A stretch of DNA of 64,000 bases. It comes from Pleurostoma richardsiae (lineage: Eukaryota > Ascomycota > Sordariomycetes > Calosphaeriales > Pleurostomataceae). Under the pieces are notes generated by a model that saw only the letters and a list, made by a program, of their open reading frames with translations, was not told the origin of the DNA and did not search any database. Below are positions 27,647 through 40,749 of this stretch, piece after piece. A program made the translations under genes and the position numbers. The stretch spans positions 372,001 through 436,000 of the forward strand of contig JANBVO010000021.1 in the NCBI GenBank assembly GCA_030052745.1, read 5' to 3'. Each line of letters begins with the position of its first letter. Position 1 is the stretch's first letter.

Positions 27647-30187
27647 ATGCGAGTAGGGCTGCCGAGGATCCGACAAGTGAACCGAGACACCCGATTATTC
27701 TGTCGATCCTATCGCCGTATTTCGTCGCGGTTAGCGGTTGCCTTTTCTTACGACACGGAAACATGCCGGCAGTTTCGATGGCGGCCGCCCGATGCTCGCC
27801 GTTGCAGTTCCTCAGTGGGCACCGCAGCGCACTCGTCGTTCGTCCCTAACGATCTCAACCGTGATGGAGAGTCAGATCTTCGCTGGTCAACGGCGCGAGC
27901 GAAAGTCTCGGCGGACACCGAGCTAATACCCAGGGCGCACCTGAAGCTTGACTTTCGAGACGGTCGCGAAACTCTTCGGGAGAACTCGAGTAGTGAGATC
28001 TCGGTACCGCCTCCCTACGGGAAATGGCAGTCGCTGGCATTGGACATCAAGCGACTAGAATTCGAGTCCGACGTCACGACGCCCTCTGAGGTCAAACGCT
28101 TGGTGGATCTCCCCGAGAACACGAACGATATTGAATTATGGACTTGTCTCCTTGACTTCTGTCATCGTAGGATGGGACAAGACGGAGTCAAGAAGATATG
28201 GCAAGCTGTGAGCGAGAGACGGAACCTGTCAAAAGTCGAAGGTCTACTAGCGGAAGCCTTTTGGAACACAGTCCTCGAGGTTGCGGTACAGGATGAGCAG
28301 CTCCTGCAGAGTGTGTGGATCTATGCGGAATGGCTATGCCAGACTCATGGTGTGCGATGGCCGCGCTTGTATGCCACTGTGATTCCATTCTACCTGCTGG
28401 GACGTCCTCTGCACGAGGCCCTACACTGGCATTTTCGGCTCAGTCCCAATTTCGACCCCGGCCACGAAGGCTTCGCGACGTTGTTAAGAATCATGATCAC
28501 GACCAAGGATTCAGAGGTGCAAGCGAAGCTGCAGTCCCTGTATGCTGCGAGCATTCATCGAAACATGTACGACGAGTTGATTCCTCACCTCTATGCGATT
28601 GGGGAGTCATCTCTTGCTCAAAGTTGGCGAAAACTCCTGCAAAACTTCGATGACAAGCCAACGTCACTCGCCTCTAGGCCCTTTTTACGGTATCTTGCCA
28701 CCTATTGGCCTATGGAGCCTCTGAGTGAAGAAGAACTTGCCATAATAGGGTCGACAGAGGAGATTCCAGAGGACGAAGAATATGCGTTCCTTGATGGTGA
28801 GGAGAGTCTAAGACAGCTCATGAACCGCGTTCACGGCATGACATTTGGGATTCATGAAAAGTCGTATAACGACAAATTGGGAGCTAAGTGGTTCGCGACT
28901 ACATGGGTGCCGCTAGATTTTGCAATCTCTGCAGTGCGCGCATTAGGGGTTGACGGAATTGGCCCCCTTTCACTGCAGTCGATTGCATTAAGGGAAAATG
29001 ACCTTGAAGGCATTCGTCGCCGGCTTGACCAGTTGGAGGCTATGCAGATCAGTTTGGGGACCTCGAAGTATGTCAAGGCAGTCCGTCATCTGGTTGCTAT
29101 CAACGACTTCGAGACACTTCAGGCACTATTACACTCTGATCTTCATCCGGACGTCTTCGATGACCAAGAGATGCAGGCACAGCTGCTCGCGAGCTGTAGT
29201 GCCGCGGGTGACTGGGATAAGTACCGTCTTGTCCTGGTAGTGCGGTCTGCTGTGTCAATGGAGTCTCTGATGGTGGCTTCGAATCGGCTACTCCTGGCCT
29301 GCCTCCGTGACGAGGGTAGGAGGATGGCTCTGACGGTGCTCGAAGAGATGGACAGTCGCGGTATCCAGATCTTTCCTTCATCAAGCCAGGAAATGTCCAA
29401 ATGCATTGTCAGAAACGTCCCGTTCAAGATCACCGACAATGGTATGGACGTTGACTTCTACCTGGCCCTCTGTCATCGTCTTGCAGTCACACGCTTCCCG
29501 CCGCCTGTTCTTGCCTGGCAGAAATTGCTTGTCCACCTGGACAAGCTCGACAGGCTGGACGATCTGGAGAAGCTGTGCTTGGAAGCTGTGCGCGTCTATG
29601 TCCAACAGGGCACCTCTGAGCACTCTGCTATTAACGTCTACAAGCTAGATGTACCGGACGTCATGAGAAAGCAATCTCCCTACGCCGATTTTGTGCCGCT
29701 GCCCAGCGACCTTTCTCTAGGGCATCCGGACCATCCACTGAGGCAAATATTTGACAGCAGAATGGTGGCAGCGATCGCTGGGTCAGGCTTTAGAGGGGAA
29801 ATCCACAAGTTCCGATCAACACTTCGGCGCAAAGCACATCTCGATGACCCAGTATCGTTTCACTTCGCCAGAGGAGTCCGTCTCCTGGCCATCTGCAGAG
29901 ATAAGGGATTACACTTCGACATACGGGCTATCCAAGCAGCAGTTATTGAGTGTATCGTGAAGCTGTACGGGCCTCTCAGCCGGAATGCGCCCCAGTGGCT
30001 GCGGCACAGCAGGTCGGCAAACGTCTACACTGTGGCAGAGATCAAGAAGCTCTGTGATCTAGCTTGGGGATCGGACCTGCTCCCGTCCGTCGCAGATCTT
30101 GAAGCTGCAATCGAGAAGGCGGAAAGAGATGCCTTGTTGAAGGCCAAGTCCGGCCCGTTGCTTATACGTCGAGTTCGTGCTCATTGA
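27647..30187 (+). CDS. Mitochondrial helical-repeat (PPR-like) protein
   Basis: Single 846-aa frame from the ATG at 27647. The N terminus is rich in Arg, Ser and hydroxylated residues and poor in acids (MRVGLPRIRQVNRDTRLFCRSYRR), as expected of a mitochondrial presequence. The rest is helical throughout, with degenerate 30-40-residue helix-turn-helix units. One example is around CLRDEGRRMALTVLEEMDSRGIQIFPSS, which resembles a pentatricopeptide unit. Fungal proteins of this architecture act on mitochondrial transcripts or translation. I cannot name a specific orthologue, and the repeat assignment is pattern-based. It shares its upstream region with cox7, consistent with a mitochondrial role. 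Confidence 0.55.
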   Translation: MRVGLPRIRQVNRDTRLFCRSYRRISSRLAVAFSYDTETCRQFRWRPPDARRCSSSVGTAAHSSFVPNDLNRDGESDLRWSTARAKVSADTELIPRAHLKLDFRDGRETLRENSSSEISVPPPYGKWQSLALDIKRLEFESDVTTPSEVKRLVDLPENTNDIELWTCLLDFCHRRMGQDGVKKIWQAVSERRNLSKVEGLLAEAFWNTVLEVAVQDEQLLQSVWIYAEWLCQTHGVRWPRLYATVIPFYLLGRPLHEALHWHFRLSPNFDPGHEGFATLLRIMITTKDSEVQAKLQSLYAASIHRNMYDELIPHLYAIGESSLAQSWRKLLQNFDDKPTSLASRPFLRYLATYWPMEPLSEEELAIIGSTEEIPEDEEYAFLDGEESLRQLMNRVHGMTFGIHEKSYNDKLGAKWFATTWVPLDFAISAVRALGVDGIGPLSLQSIALRENDLEGIRRRLDQLEAMQISLGTSKYVKAVRHLVAINDFETLQALLHSDLHPDVFDDQEMQAQLLASCSAAGDWDKYRLVLVVRSAVSMESLMVASNRLLLACLRDEGRRMALTVLEEMDSRGIQIFPSSSQEMSKCIVRNVPFKITDNGMDVDFYLALCHRLAVTRFPPPVLAWQKLLVHLDKLDRLDDLEKLCLEAVRVYVQQGTSEHSAINVYKLDVPDVMRKQSPYADFVPLPSDLSLGHPDHPLRQIFDSRMVAAIAGSGFRGEIHKFRSTLRRKAHLDDPVSFHFARGVRLLAICRDKGLHFDIRAIQAAVIECIVKLYGPLSRNAPQWLRHSRSANVYTVAEIKKLCDLAWGSDLLPSVADLEAAIEKAERDALLKAKSGPLLIRRVRAH

Positions 30188-30449
30188 AAAGGATAGAACA
30201 GGTAGTTTCATGCTTAGATACCCCCTTCCCTATGCTCACAATACGTCAAACACTGTTAACACAGAGTTGACAAATCGTACTTGATAAAATGTGGTATTAC
30301 ATGATAACGATTGCGCGCAAGGATAGATCGTCCTTTCGGCTTCTGGTCTGCCGCCTGACGCCGGCGACTCGTACAAAATGCCCATTCCCACCCAGATTCG
30401 TCAAGTGTAGCGAAGGCCTCGACCTCGACATATAAACTAGACCCAAACA

Positions 30450-31709
30450 CTACCCATCGCTGTGCCTTTTCTTTGGCTTGATCAGCAGCAGAATGAACAC
30501 GGCAGCTATTATTAATATCAGCAAGAGGATGATCTTCCTCTTGGTCGTCCTCCTCTGGTAACCCGAAGCGACCTTCAGCTCCTTCTCCGCCCCCTTGACG
30601 TCGGTAGCCATGCGCTCGACGTTGTAGTCGATGCGGTCCAGCATCGTGCCTTGGTCGATCACCATCGTCTGCAGGTCGCGGAACAGGTCCGCGAGGTCAA
30701 TGATGCCCTGTGCGATGTCCTCGATCTCGCGCTCACGCTGCAGGATCGCAGCATCGTTGGAGTGCAGCTGCTTCTGCTGCGACGTGACCTGCAGCGCCGA
30801 CTGCGAGAACGACTTATCGGCGTCGGACTCGAGGAGCGACGGGTCGGCGCCGTAGCTGCTGCTGCCCGGAAGAGGTGAGGAGACCCGGTCCGCGGGAGCC
30901 AGCACCCCGGCGGGAGCATTAAGGCCCCTAAGCTCTATTGGAAAGCCGTCAGCACCGTTACGGGAGGAAGGCAGCACGATGAAGCAAAAACAGGCAGAGC
31001 TTACTCTTCAGGTAGGCGCTCTGCTTTTTCCTGAACCCAGCGCTCGCCTCCTGCACCCTCGACGCCAAAGATGTCTGTATGTTTCTCGCCATAGTCTCCT
31101 CCGCCTTCGTCATAGTCCCCTGCGCCTTGGACTCCTTCACCATCTGCTCGACCTTCTGTATGCATTGATGGCACTCATGGAACCCGCGCGTGATGTCCTG
31201 CGTCAGCCGCTCGATCTCGCCCTCCTCGCGCCGCTTGGCCTCGTCGTCGTCGAAGCCAGGAAGCACGTGCTTCTGGTGCAACCGCTCGAGCGCCTGCGAC
31301 TTGCGCGCGATGTCCGCCAGCAGGTCCGTCACCTCGTCCGTGACGTCCGCCCAGCGCGGGGGCAGCAGGTCCATCTCGATCACGGCGTCGCCGCCGTCCG
31401 GTTCGGTGTCGTAGGCGCCCGCGGAGAGCAGGCCCCGCCGGTCCGAGGACTCGTCCGCCGAGAAGAGCAGGCCGCCGACGCCGGTGCTGCTGCCGACACC
31501 GCCGCTGCCGACGCCGAAGCGGTCGCTGCTGCCGCTGCCGGCGCCGGCGCCGCTGAGGCTACCGCCATAGCGGCTCCGGTGTGTGGGGTGATGCGCGTAA
31601 GACTGCCGGTAGGAGATGTATCTGCAAGTGAGGAATGTCAGTGCGACAAGCTTCCGTGGCCGGTTGGCTTATCAGCCTGCACATACAGATTGGTCCGGTC
31701 TCGCCACAT
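30450..31709 (-). CDS. tlg2: Syntaxin-16-type t-SNARE Tlg2
   Basis: Qa-SNARE of the trans-Golgi network/endosome that receives endosomal vesicles. CDS is complement(join(30450..30934,31005..31621,31687..31709)), 374 aa. It begins MWRDRTNLYISYRQSYAHH, the characteristic Tlg2/syntaxin-16 N-peptide that binds the Sec1/Munc18 protein Vps45. A Gly/Ser-rich stretch, the Habc-type helices (from about LPPRWADVTDEVTDLLADIA) and the SNARE helix follow. The SNARE helix carries the zero-layer Gln in DLFRDLQTMVIDQGTMLDRIDYNV. The C terminus is a single membrane anchor (KIILLLILIIAAVFILLLI) with a short basic tail. Exon 1 is only 23 nt; both introns are in phase. It is divergent from calmodulin. Confidence 0.95.
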
Positions 31710-32984
31710 GGCGGCCGCCGGGAAGGGAAGGTGACGCCTTCACCTTGGCTAGAAGTGCGTTTGCTTGTGCAGTTGGGAGTGAGAAATCTCGGTGCGGGTG
31801 TGGAGGGATCACATGGCAATGCAGAAAGGCTGCGTGTCGAGTATGCTGCTCGGACTTTTGCTGGGTTGGCTTGTTAGAGGGCAGAATAATGCGTGGCTAT
31901 TGGGGAATTGAGGCTGAGGCAGGCTGAGCATGGTTGCGGTTGATTGGAGCTCCAAAGTCGAAGGTTCCCTCCCGTCCCCGTCTGCCGTCCCTGTCATCAT
32001 AGGTACGAAGGTACAATCGGCGTCTTCGAGCAGCGGAGCCCCGACCTCCATTCATCTGCTACCTAGAGTTACTATGTAAGTCCCACAGCAGGTTGCCCGC
32101 TTACGTTAGCAAGGGCCACTCACTCATTGTTAGGTAAGGTAAGGTAAGGTAGGGTACCTTAACTTCCAGGCTGCTGCTCAAACAGTGAACAAGCATGAAC
32201 CGCCTCGTAACCGGGGAATTTCCGTGACGTACCAGGTATCCCTAGCAAGGCACCTTGCGTACCCCTAATTATCATGTGCCTTCCAGGCTTGCGAGCTCCC
32301 GTCACTGTGAGGCAACCAGGCGAAGTATCGTGCCGGGTAAGGTACTGCATGATTGATTGACCAGGTACCGTATGTCTGTACCTTGCCTTTGAGGTTGCCT
32401 TGCTTTGCCAGCCAACAATACCAACCTGTCTACAACCGTGTGGATGGATGTAGGGCATCAAAGACACCAAGTCCTAGATCAGAAAAGCAGGGAAGCGTAC
32501 ATGGTACATAGTCCTACCTTTGACCAGGAATAAAACGTACAAGCAGAATCGTCGTGGCCAGGTACCTTGCCTATTCTCAGCCAGCCCAGCCCAGCCTGAT
32601 TGATGTGCCCAAGAAGAGCCCAGTGCCAGCCCAGCGCGGGAGGACAACCTGAAGACAAGTAGCAGCCACACCGTCTTGTCTCATTGCTTGGTGGCTCTCA
32701 GCCGCCTGTTAGTGCATCGGCCCTCCCATTAGCTCCCTCATTATTTTCCCACCCCCGAATTCCGCCTTCACCTCCCCCACATCCTCATCCATAAAGGCGA
32801 CGTACGACGGACACACACACACCTCTCCCCTTCTGTGTCTTTGCCCCTTATCTCGCACGACCCTTCGTCCACCCGCGCGCGACCTCTCGTTACTCTCCAG
32901 ATCGCCCAGAAGAGCCAGAATATCGCTACCGCCTATTTCGACCGACTTTATCCCTCGCTCTCCCGCACCCCCTAACCTACAGCC
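31710..32984. promoter_or_regulatory. Long shared upstream region of tlg2 and calmodulin
   Basis: This 1.28-kb non-coding interval contains a GGTAA tandem run and many GGTACC/ACCTTGCC motifs between 32130 and 32570. The last 200 bp before calmodulin are strongly pyrimidine-rich with an ACACACAC run near 32812-32821, typical of a highly expressed fungal promoter and leader. I see no gene. Confidence 0.5.
32131..32160. repeat. GGTAA tandem run
   Basis: Short tandem array of the pentamer GGTAA (about four units, the last ending GGTAG), followed by GGGTACCTTA. Related GGTACC and ACCTTGCC words recur through the next 430 bp. Confidence 0.85.
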
Positions 32985-33962
<978 letters not shown>

Positions 33963-35493
33963 GAGGAACGCCCTCTCTGACTCCCGGAACACCGCTACCA
34001 CTCATGATGACGACGTAAAATGGACCCCTTTTCCCTTATCTCTTTCATCTCGGCTCGACATTGAAGTGGACAACGACTGCCTCGGCAAGGGGGTGTTCTC
34101 ACCAGGAAGACTGTCTGATGTTCAGTTCTGTCGAATCTGCTTGGCGAGGATGCTCTGATGGATGAACGACAACCGGATGCAATGCGGAAGGGCATACACG
34201 TCGCGTTATTCAATCATGCTTCTCGTCCTTGAATTTCTCGTTCTGCGTTCATGGAGACATGCTGTAGCCTAGTCTGCCTTCTCCCATCGAGAATAGGAGT
34301 TCTGCCTAGATCGGTACAGCCTTTCTGGCGAGGAATTGCAAAGCTTGCCGTTTCCGTTTCTCTTGATGTCAACACAACCCGAAACCAGCCTTGATTCCCG
34401 AATGTCGCCTAGCCGTCGCTAGCCACGAATCCGCCCGTGACTCCACCTTATCTCAGGTTCGAGGTGATCACGAGCCAACACCGTCAATTTGGATCTATGT
34501 CGCGTGTCTACGACACTCCCAGAGATGTAGGATAATAAGTGAAGTAGAGCTTTTCGTATCTTAAGGCCACTGTCTGTACGTCCCACCGCAACCATCGTCA
34601 TAGATTCAGCAATGCACTCTCCGTCAGCCCTACGCCGTCGTCCTCTCCCGACAGCATCTGCACCAAACGACCCAGCATTCAGGGTCGTCAGGGACGAGAT
34701 GCAGTCCGAGGGTGGCAGTGCTCTCTAGCGTCACCTTGCGCGTCATATAAAGTTCAATATCATGCTTGCTGTCCTGCAGCTATCAGCCCTACGCGGAAGG
34801 GTCCGTTTTACCAAGCAAACCAAGAAACGTGTGATCGGTACGCCAACACGCACGGGAAATGGGAATTGTCGCGCCGGCAGCCTGTGCTGAGCCGCTCGCG
34901 AGCATCGGGGTCCGCTGAGAGGCCCGTCATCATCACCAGTCCCGCTCGTTTCGGCATCGCGCGGTGAGGCTGTGCTCCTCCTCCATCCCCGCACTCGCGC
35001 CGCACTCGCGACGGTTGCCAAGACTTCACTCCCACCCTTTATTTCCTTGATTTTTCTTAGTGCAAGCGGGCGAGTGCCCAGAGGAATTAGAACAACTGTC
35101 GACCGGTAAAGATCGACCAGACAGCTTGTCCCATTCCGCTCTTTTGGTGGAGTCTGGCTGGCTGACACTGACAGCCCTTGCAGCACCGGGGTTATCGGAG
35201 GGAGCTTCAACTTCACTGCTCCCTGATTCCTTCTCAAACAGACTCTCTGTTCGACGATTGTAGCCCTTTACCCCGAGTAATACCTCCTAAATATTCCCGT
35301 CGCTCTTTCTGTCAGCGTATGGCGCACCTGTCTTTCCATGAAGGACATTGTACTCTGAGCCATTGACAATCAGGCGCGGCTCCATCCTGAGCAATGTGAA
35401 CCTGGGCTTGACGCCTCGTTCCCAGTGTCTACAGGCTACCGCGCTTCTTTCCTACAAGCTGTTCAAAGGATACTGTCGAACCATTTGCCGGAA
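33963..35493. other. Gene-free interval between calmodulin and mannosidase
   Basis: This 1.5-kb non-coding interval holds the calmodulin 3' UTR and the promoter of the mannosidase gene. Reading frames across it are short, on both strands, and without recognisable similarity. I see no repeats of note. Confidence 0.5.
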
Positions 35494-37418
35494 ATGCCCT
35501 CCGCTCGCCGGTGGCGGCCGCTTGTTCTCGCGGCGGCTGTGTGGCTCCTCTGTTTCTGGTACTTGATGGGGGACGGCGCTCCTCCGCCCCCGGGTGAACC
35601 GCCCTTCCCCCCAGAGGGGCCTCCGAAGCGGCCTCCCCCCGGGCACCACGTTCCCGACGACAGAGAGCCCGTGCACTGGAGTAAACTGCCGGAGCGATAT
35701 CCCGTCAAGACGTACATAACTCTGCCTACAGGCACCCCGGCCGTTGCGATCCCAGCTATACAGAAGAGCCCCCCGCCAGAGGAGAGCCAAGAGGCGAGGC
35801 AGGTACGGCTCCAGCGGCTCGCCGCCGTCAAGGACAGCTTCCTGCACAGCTGGGACGGCTACAAGAAGTACGCATGGATGCACGACGAGGTCGCGCCGCT
35901 GACGCGCCGGGCCAAGGACCCCTTCGGCGGGTGGGCGGCGACGCTGGTGGACGCGCTGGACAGCCTGTGGATCATGGGCCTGGAGGACGAGTTCCGGCTG
36001 GCGGTGCAGGCCGTCGAGCGGATCGACTTCACGACGACGCGCGCGCAGTCGGTGAACGTGTTCGAGACGACGATCCGCTACCTCGGCGGGCTGCTGGCGG
36101 CGTACGAGCTGAGCGGGCGGCAGCACCCGTCGCTGCTGGCCAAGGCGACCGAGGTGGCCGAGCTGCTGATGTGCGCGTTCGACACGCCGAACCGCATGCC
36201 CATCACGCGCTGGGACTGGCGCAGCTACGTGGGCGGCGTGGCGCAAACGCCGCCGAGGTCGGTGCTGGTCGCGGAGCTGGGGTCGCTCAGCCTCGAATTC
36301 ACCAAGCTGGCGCAGCTGACGGGCGAGGCGAGGTACTACGACGCCGTGCAGAGGATCGCCGACGAGTTCGAGAAGAGCCAGGACAAGACGAAGCTTCCCG
36401 GAATGTGGCCCATTGTCGTCGACGGAGCGAAGCCTTCGTTTAGTGGGGACAATGCCTTTACGCTGGGGGGCATGTCGGACTCTCTTTACGAGTGAGTTTG
36501 TTCTATTCTGCTCTGCGTTTGCATCTATCATCGCTGTCATCGCTAGGCTATGACTAATGCTCTAGCAGATATCTCCCGAAACAGTATCTGATTCTAGGTG
36601 GGCTGCTATCCCAGCCGCGGAGGCTATACGAGGGCTTCATAGAGGTCGCCAAGAAGCACCTCTTCCGCAGGGCACTCAACCCTGACAACATCCCGCTCAT
36701 CATCTCGGGCGATGCCCGTGTCACCACGCGCGACGGAGATGCCACCGTCGTGATGACGCCCCGCGGCCAGCATCTCACTTGCTTCGCCGGCGGTATGGTG
36801 GGCCTCGCCAGCCGCGCGTTTGACAGGCCTGACGACATGGAAGTTGCCGCTCAGCTGACGGACGCGTGCGTCTGGGCGTACAACAGTACGGCGACAGGTA
36901 TCGCCCCGGAGATCTTCGGCTTCGTCGCGTGCGGCGGCGTCGAGGAGGAGCAGTTGGGAGACAAGTGCGCGTACAGCAAGGAGAAGTGGCGCGGCGGCAT
37001 CAGCAACTTCTGGCGGCTGAGCGGCTCGCCCCCGCCCGAGGAGCGCATCGACAGCATCATCAGCGCGAGGCGGCTGACGCCGGGCTTCGTCGACGTCTCG
37101 GACAAGAAGTACATCCTGCGGCCCGAGGCGATCGAGTCGGTATTCATCATGTACCGGCTGACGGGCGACCCGGCCTGGATGGAGAAGGCGTGGGCCATGT
37201 TCACAAGCATCGAGAAGTATACGCGGTCCGCGGTCGCGGCGGCGAGCCTGGACGACGTGACGGTCGCGACGCCGAAGCAGGTGGACAGCATGGAGAGCTT
37301 CTGGCTGGCCGAGACGCTCAAGTATTTTTACCTCATATACGCGGACTTTGACCTGGTGGACCTGGACAAGTGGGTGCTCAACACGGAGGCGCATCCGCTG
37401 CGCAGGCCGGATGTGTGA
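35494..37418 (+). CDS. Class I alpha-1,2-mannosidase (GH47)
   Basis: Calcium-dependent glycoside hydrolase of the secretory pathway that trims Man-alpha-1,2-Man from N-glycans. CDS is join(35494..36491,36569..37418), 615 aa. The start is the first ATG (MPSARRWRPLVLAAAVWLL), giving a short cytosolic tail, an uncleaved signal-anchor at about residues 8-25 and a Pro-rich stem. The GH47 barrel starts with SFLHSWDGYKKYAWMHDEVAPL and PFGGWAATLVDALDSLWIMGL. It includes TIRYLGGLLAAYELSG, GGMSDSLYEYLPKQYLI, HLTCFAGGMVGLASR and RPEAIESVFIMYRLTGD. The end is LNTEAHPLRRPDV, where the Thr of TEAHP coordinates calcium in this family. ER mannosidase I versus a Golgi enzyme cannot be decided by eye. Confidence 0.95.
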
Positions 37419-37969
37419 TTAAAGGGTCTAATTCATGAAAATTGGCTTGGAGTGCTCTTTATATGTAATATACGGATACCCTAGAATGGATTTGCAGTGT
37501 CTCTTCTGTAATGTTTGGTATCCATTCAGGAGGGAAGACTGCCGCTGTTTCGACACGACGAAGAAGAATGTCAACGCCCAGAGTTTGTGAGCCCCGTAAA
37601 TCCGCAATACAGTTTGAATCTGTCTCACGTAGCCATTTCTAGCAGGGCATAATACTGAATATTTTTATTCCTCTTTTCTTGCATCATGATGAGTTGTCAT
37701 ACATAGGTGTGTCCTAGGGGTATTCAGGGGCTGTCGGAAAATATTGTGGCCTTAAAATTAAGGCACCACTAACCAAGGTGTCCCACCATTGGGACCACAG
37801 GGTGGTCACCAATCTCGCCAGCACAACCTCCAAAAGTCGGCCTCGTACCAAGATCGCGCAGCTTCCTTTAAGACACGCAACCCCCACGCTGCGGTATCGG
37901 CACGCCTCCAACGTCGAGCTGGTCAGCAAACTCTAGACGGCCCTTCGCGGGCCCCAGCGCAATCTCAAA
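37419..37969. other. Upstream region of AP-1 gamma gene
   Basis: This 551-bp interval lies between two plus-strand genes. It contains two small hairpin-forming words (GCCTTAA..TTAAGGC near 37750-37765 and GTCCCA..TGGGAC near 37780-37795), possibly the mannosidase terminator side. No gene is seen. Confidence 0.4.
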
Positions 37970-40749
37970 ATGAGTTCCTGTAAGCTGTCACCCTCACCCA
38001 AAGGGACGTCACCGCCCGCAACGACACATGTAGCTTACGCCTGGGCGCCCCGCAGTGAAGCAGTTCATCCGCAATGTGCGCGCCGCCAAGACGATTGCCG
38101 ACGAGCGCGCCGTGATCCAGAAGGAGAGTGCTTCGATTCGAGCCAGCTTCCGGGAGGAGAGCACAGATCACAGCGTTAGGTGCGTTGACGGAGCGATGGG
38201 CTGCCGTAGCCCCTGCCTGTCCAGCTTGCTAACAGGTGCCTCCGGCATCACAGGCGAAACAACGTGGCCAAACTCCTGTACCTCTTCACCCTCGGTGAGC
38301 GCACGCACTTCGGACAGATAGAATGCCTGAAGCTGCTTGCATCTCCGCGATTCGCTGACAAGCGGCTCGGCCACCTGGCCACGAGCCTGCTCCTCGACGA
38401 GAACCAGGAGGTCCTCACCTTGGTCACAAACTCCCTGAAAAAGTGTGTTTCGTCCTCCTTGACAATACTACTTATCTTAGCTGACAATGGTGCTCCAGTG
38501 ACCTCTCCCACTCGAATCAATATGTCGTCGGTCTGGCGCTGTGCACTTTAGGCAACATCGCATCAGTTGAGATGTCTCGTGACCTCTTCGCGGAGATCGA
38601 GCAATTAATATCCACATCCAACCCATACATCCGACGGAAAGCGGCGCTCTGTGCGATGCGCATATGCCGGAAGGTTCCCGACCTGCAGGAGCATTTTGTC
38701 GAGAAGGCCACACATCTCCTCGCGGACAGAAACCATGGCGTCCTGCTCTGCGGCTTGACGCTTGTGACGAGCCTGTGCGAAGCGAATGATGAGGAGGGTG
38801 GCGAAGAGGGCATCGTCGAGAAGTTCAGACAGTTCGTTCCTGTGCTGGTGAGGACACTGAAGGGTCTCGCCTCCTCCGGGTATGCTCCTGAACACGATGT
38901 CACTGGTATAACGGATCCCTTCCTCCAGGTCAAGATACTCCATCTCCTGCGTGTGCTCGCCCGCGGTGATGCACAAGTAAGCGAGCAGATCAACGACATT
39001 TTGGCGCAGGTCGCAACGAACACCGATTCGTCTAAGAACGTCGGAAATTCGATCCTCTACGAAGCCGTGCGGACGATCCTGGACATCGAAGCGGACTCTG
39101 GTTTGAGGGTGCTTGGTGTCAACATCCTGGGGAAGTTCTTGACCAACAGGGACAACAACATCCGTTACGTTGCCTTGAACACGTTGATCAAGGTGGTCGC
39201 TATCGAGCCCAACGCGGTACAAAGACACCGAAATACCATCCTTGAATGTCTCAGGGACCCCGATATCAGCATCCGGAGACGAGCACTTGACCTGAGCTTT
39301 ACGCTGATCAACGAGAGCAATGTCCGCGTTCTTATCAGGGAACTGCTGGCATTCTTGGAGGTAGCAGACAATGAGTTCAAGCCGACGATGACAACCCAGA
39401 TCGGGCTTGCAGCAGACAAATATGCCCCGAATAAGCGGTGGCACTTTGACACCATGCTGAGAGTCTTGTCCTTGGCTGGAAACTACGTCAAAGAGCCTAT
39501 CCTATCTTCTTTCGTTCGACTCATCGCGACGACACCGGAGCTCCAGACCTACGCAGTGCAGAAGTTGTACGCGAATCTCAAGAAGGACATCACACAGGAG
39601 AGTTTGACTCAGGCTGCCGCGTGGTGTATAGGCGAGTATGGCGACTCCCTCATGAGGGGTGGTCAGTATGAGGAGGAGGAACTCGTGCAGGAGGTCAAAG
39701 AGCACGAGATTATCGATCTGTTCTCGAGCATCCTGAATAGCAGCTATGGGACTCAGGTGACAACAGAGTACATCATCACAGCGCTGATGAAGCTTACGAC
39801 AAGATTGTCCGACGCAGCCCAGATCGAGAGGGTGCGTAGGATACTCCAGGCTCACCAGACAAACCTGGATGTCGAGATCCAGCAGCGAGCAGTGGAGTAT
39901 GGCAATCTCTTTACGTACGACCAGATTCGACGCGGCGTTCTTGAGAAGATGCCCCCGCCGCAAATTAAAGAGGAGTCTCGCGTCCTGGGCGAAGCCGCCA
40001 AGACGTCGAAGAAGGCGAACCGGAAATCCAAGGTGATCAAGCCCTCGGAGCAGGATCTCCTCATGGACCTCATGGGAGACAGTGCTGCTCCTGTGACGGC
40101 GCCGACCAACGGCGCTCCCAACAACGCAGACCTACTTGCCGACATTTTGGGGGGTACCACCTCACCTACGGCAGCGTCGCCACCACCTCACCAATCCAAT
40201 GTTGCCTCTATCATGGACCTCTTCTCCGCGGGCCCGGCCCAGTCTACACCTTCGCCCGGCCCGCCTGCAGCGGCTCCGCCGGCCTCGTCGGGCCTCGACC
40301 TCCTCTCACCCGTTTCCTCTCCGCCGCCGCAGGCCCAGCAGGCCCCCCAGCCACCACAGGCGGCGCATGCGTGCTACAACGCAAACGGCCTCAACGTCAC
40401 CATCGCGACGCAGCGGAACGCCGAGGGTATGATCCAGGCGCTGGCCCGGTTCCGCAACGTCTCCGGCGGGCCGCTGTCCAACGTCGGGCTCCAAGCCGCG
40501 GTGCCCAAGTCCCAGAAGCTGCAGCTCATGAGCATCTCGCACTCGGAGCTGGCGCCAGGGACGGAGGCGACGCAGGCGATGAGGGTGGTGGGATGCAAGG
40601 GGGTGAGTTTACTTTCGCATTTTTACTCATCTCCAGTTACAAAAGCTAACTTTGTTTCCTAGCCTCTGCGCCTGAGACTACGGATCGGGTACACCTCCCC
40701 GTCGGCGGGCCAGGTGATGGACCAGGTCAACTGGTCGGAACCATCTTAG
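37970..40749 (+). CDS. apl4: AP-1 adaptor complex gamma subunit
   Basis: Large subunit of the TGN/endosome clathrin adaptor AP-1. CDS is join(37970..37979,38056..38179,38254..38442,38499..40602,40663..40749), 837 aa. It begins [21 protein letters not shown], the typical gamma-adaptin start, split by a 10-nt first exon. The adaptin trunk of helical repeats covers about residues 1-570 ([29 protein letters not shown]). The Pro/Ala-rich hinge follows at about 570-710. The C-terminal gamma-ear (from about [21 protein letters not shown]) recruits accessory proteins and is completed by the last exon. All introns join in phase. Clathrin light chain and Tlg2 in the same window act in the same pathway. 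Confidence 0.96.

Noticed and set aside
35452-36540. Long minus-strand frame (362 codons) opposite the mannosidase
   Set aside because: It mirrors a strong GH47 coding sequence with GC-rich third positions, has no recognisable domain, and is a codon-bias shadow.
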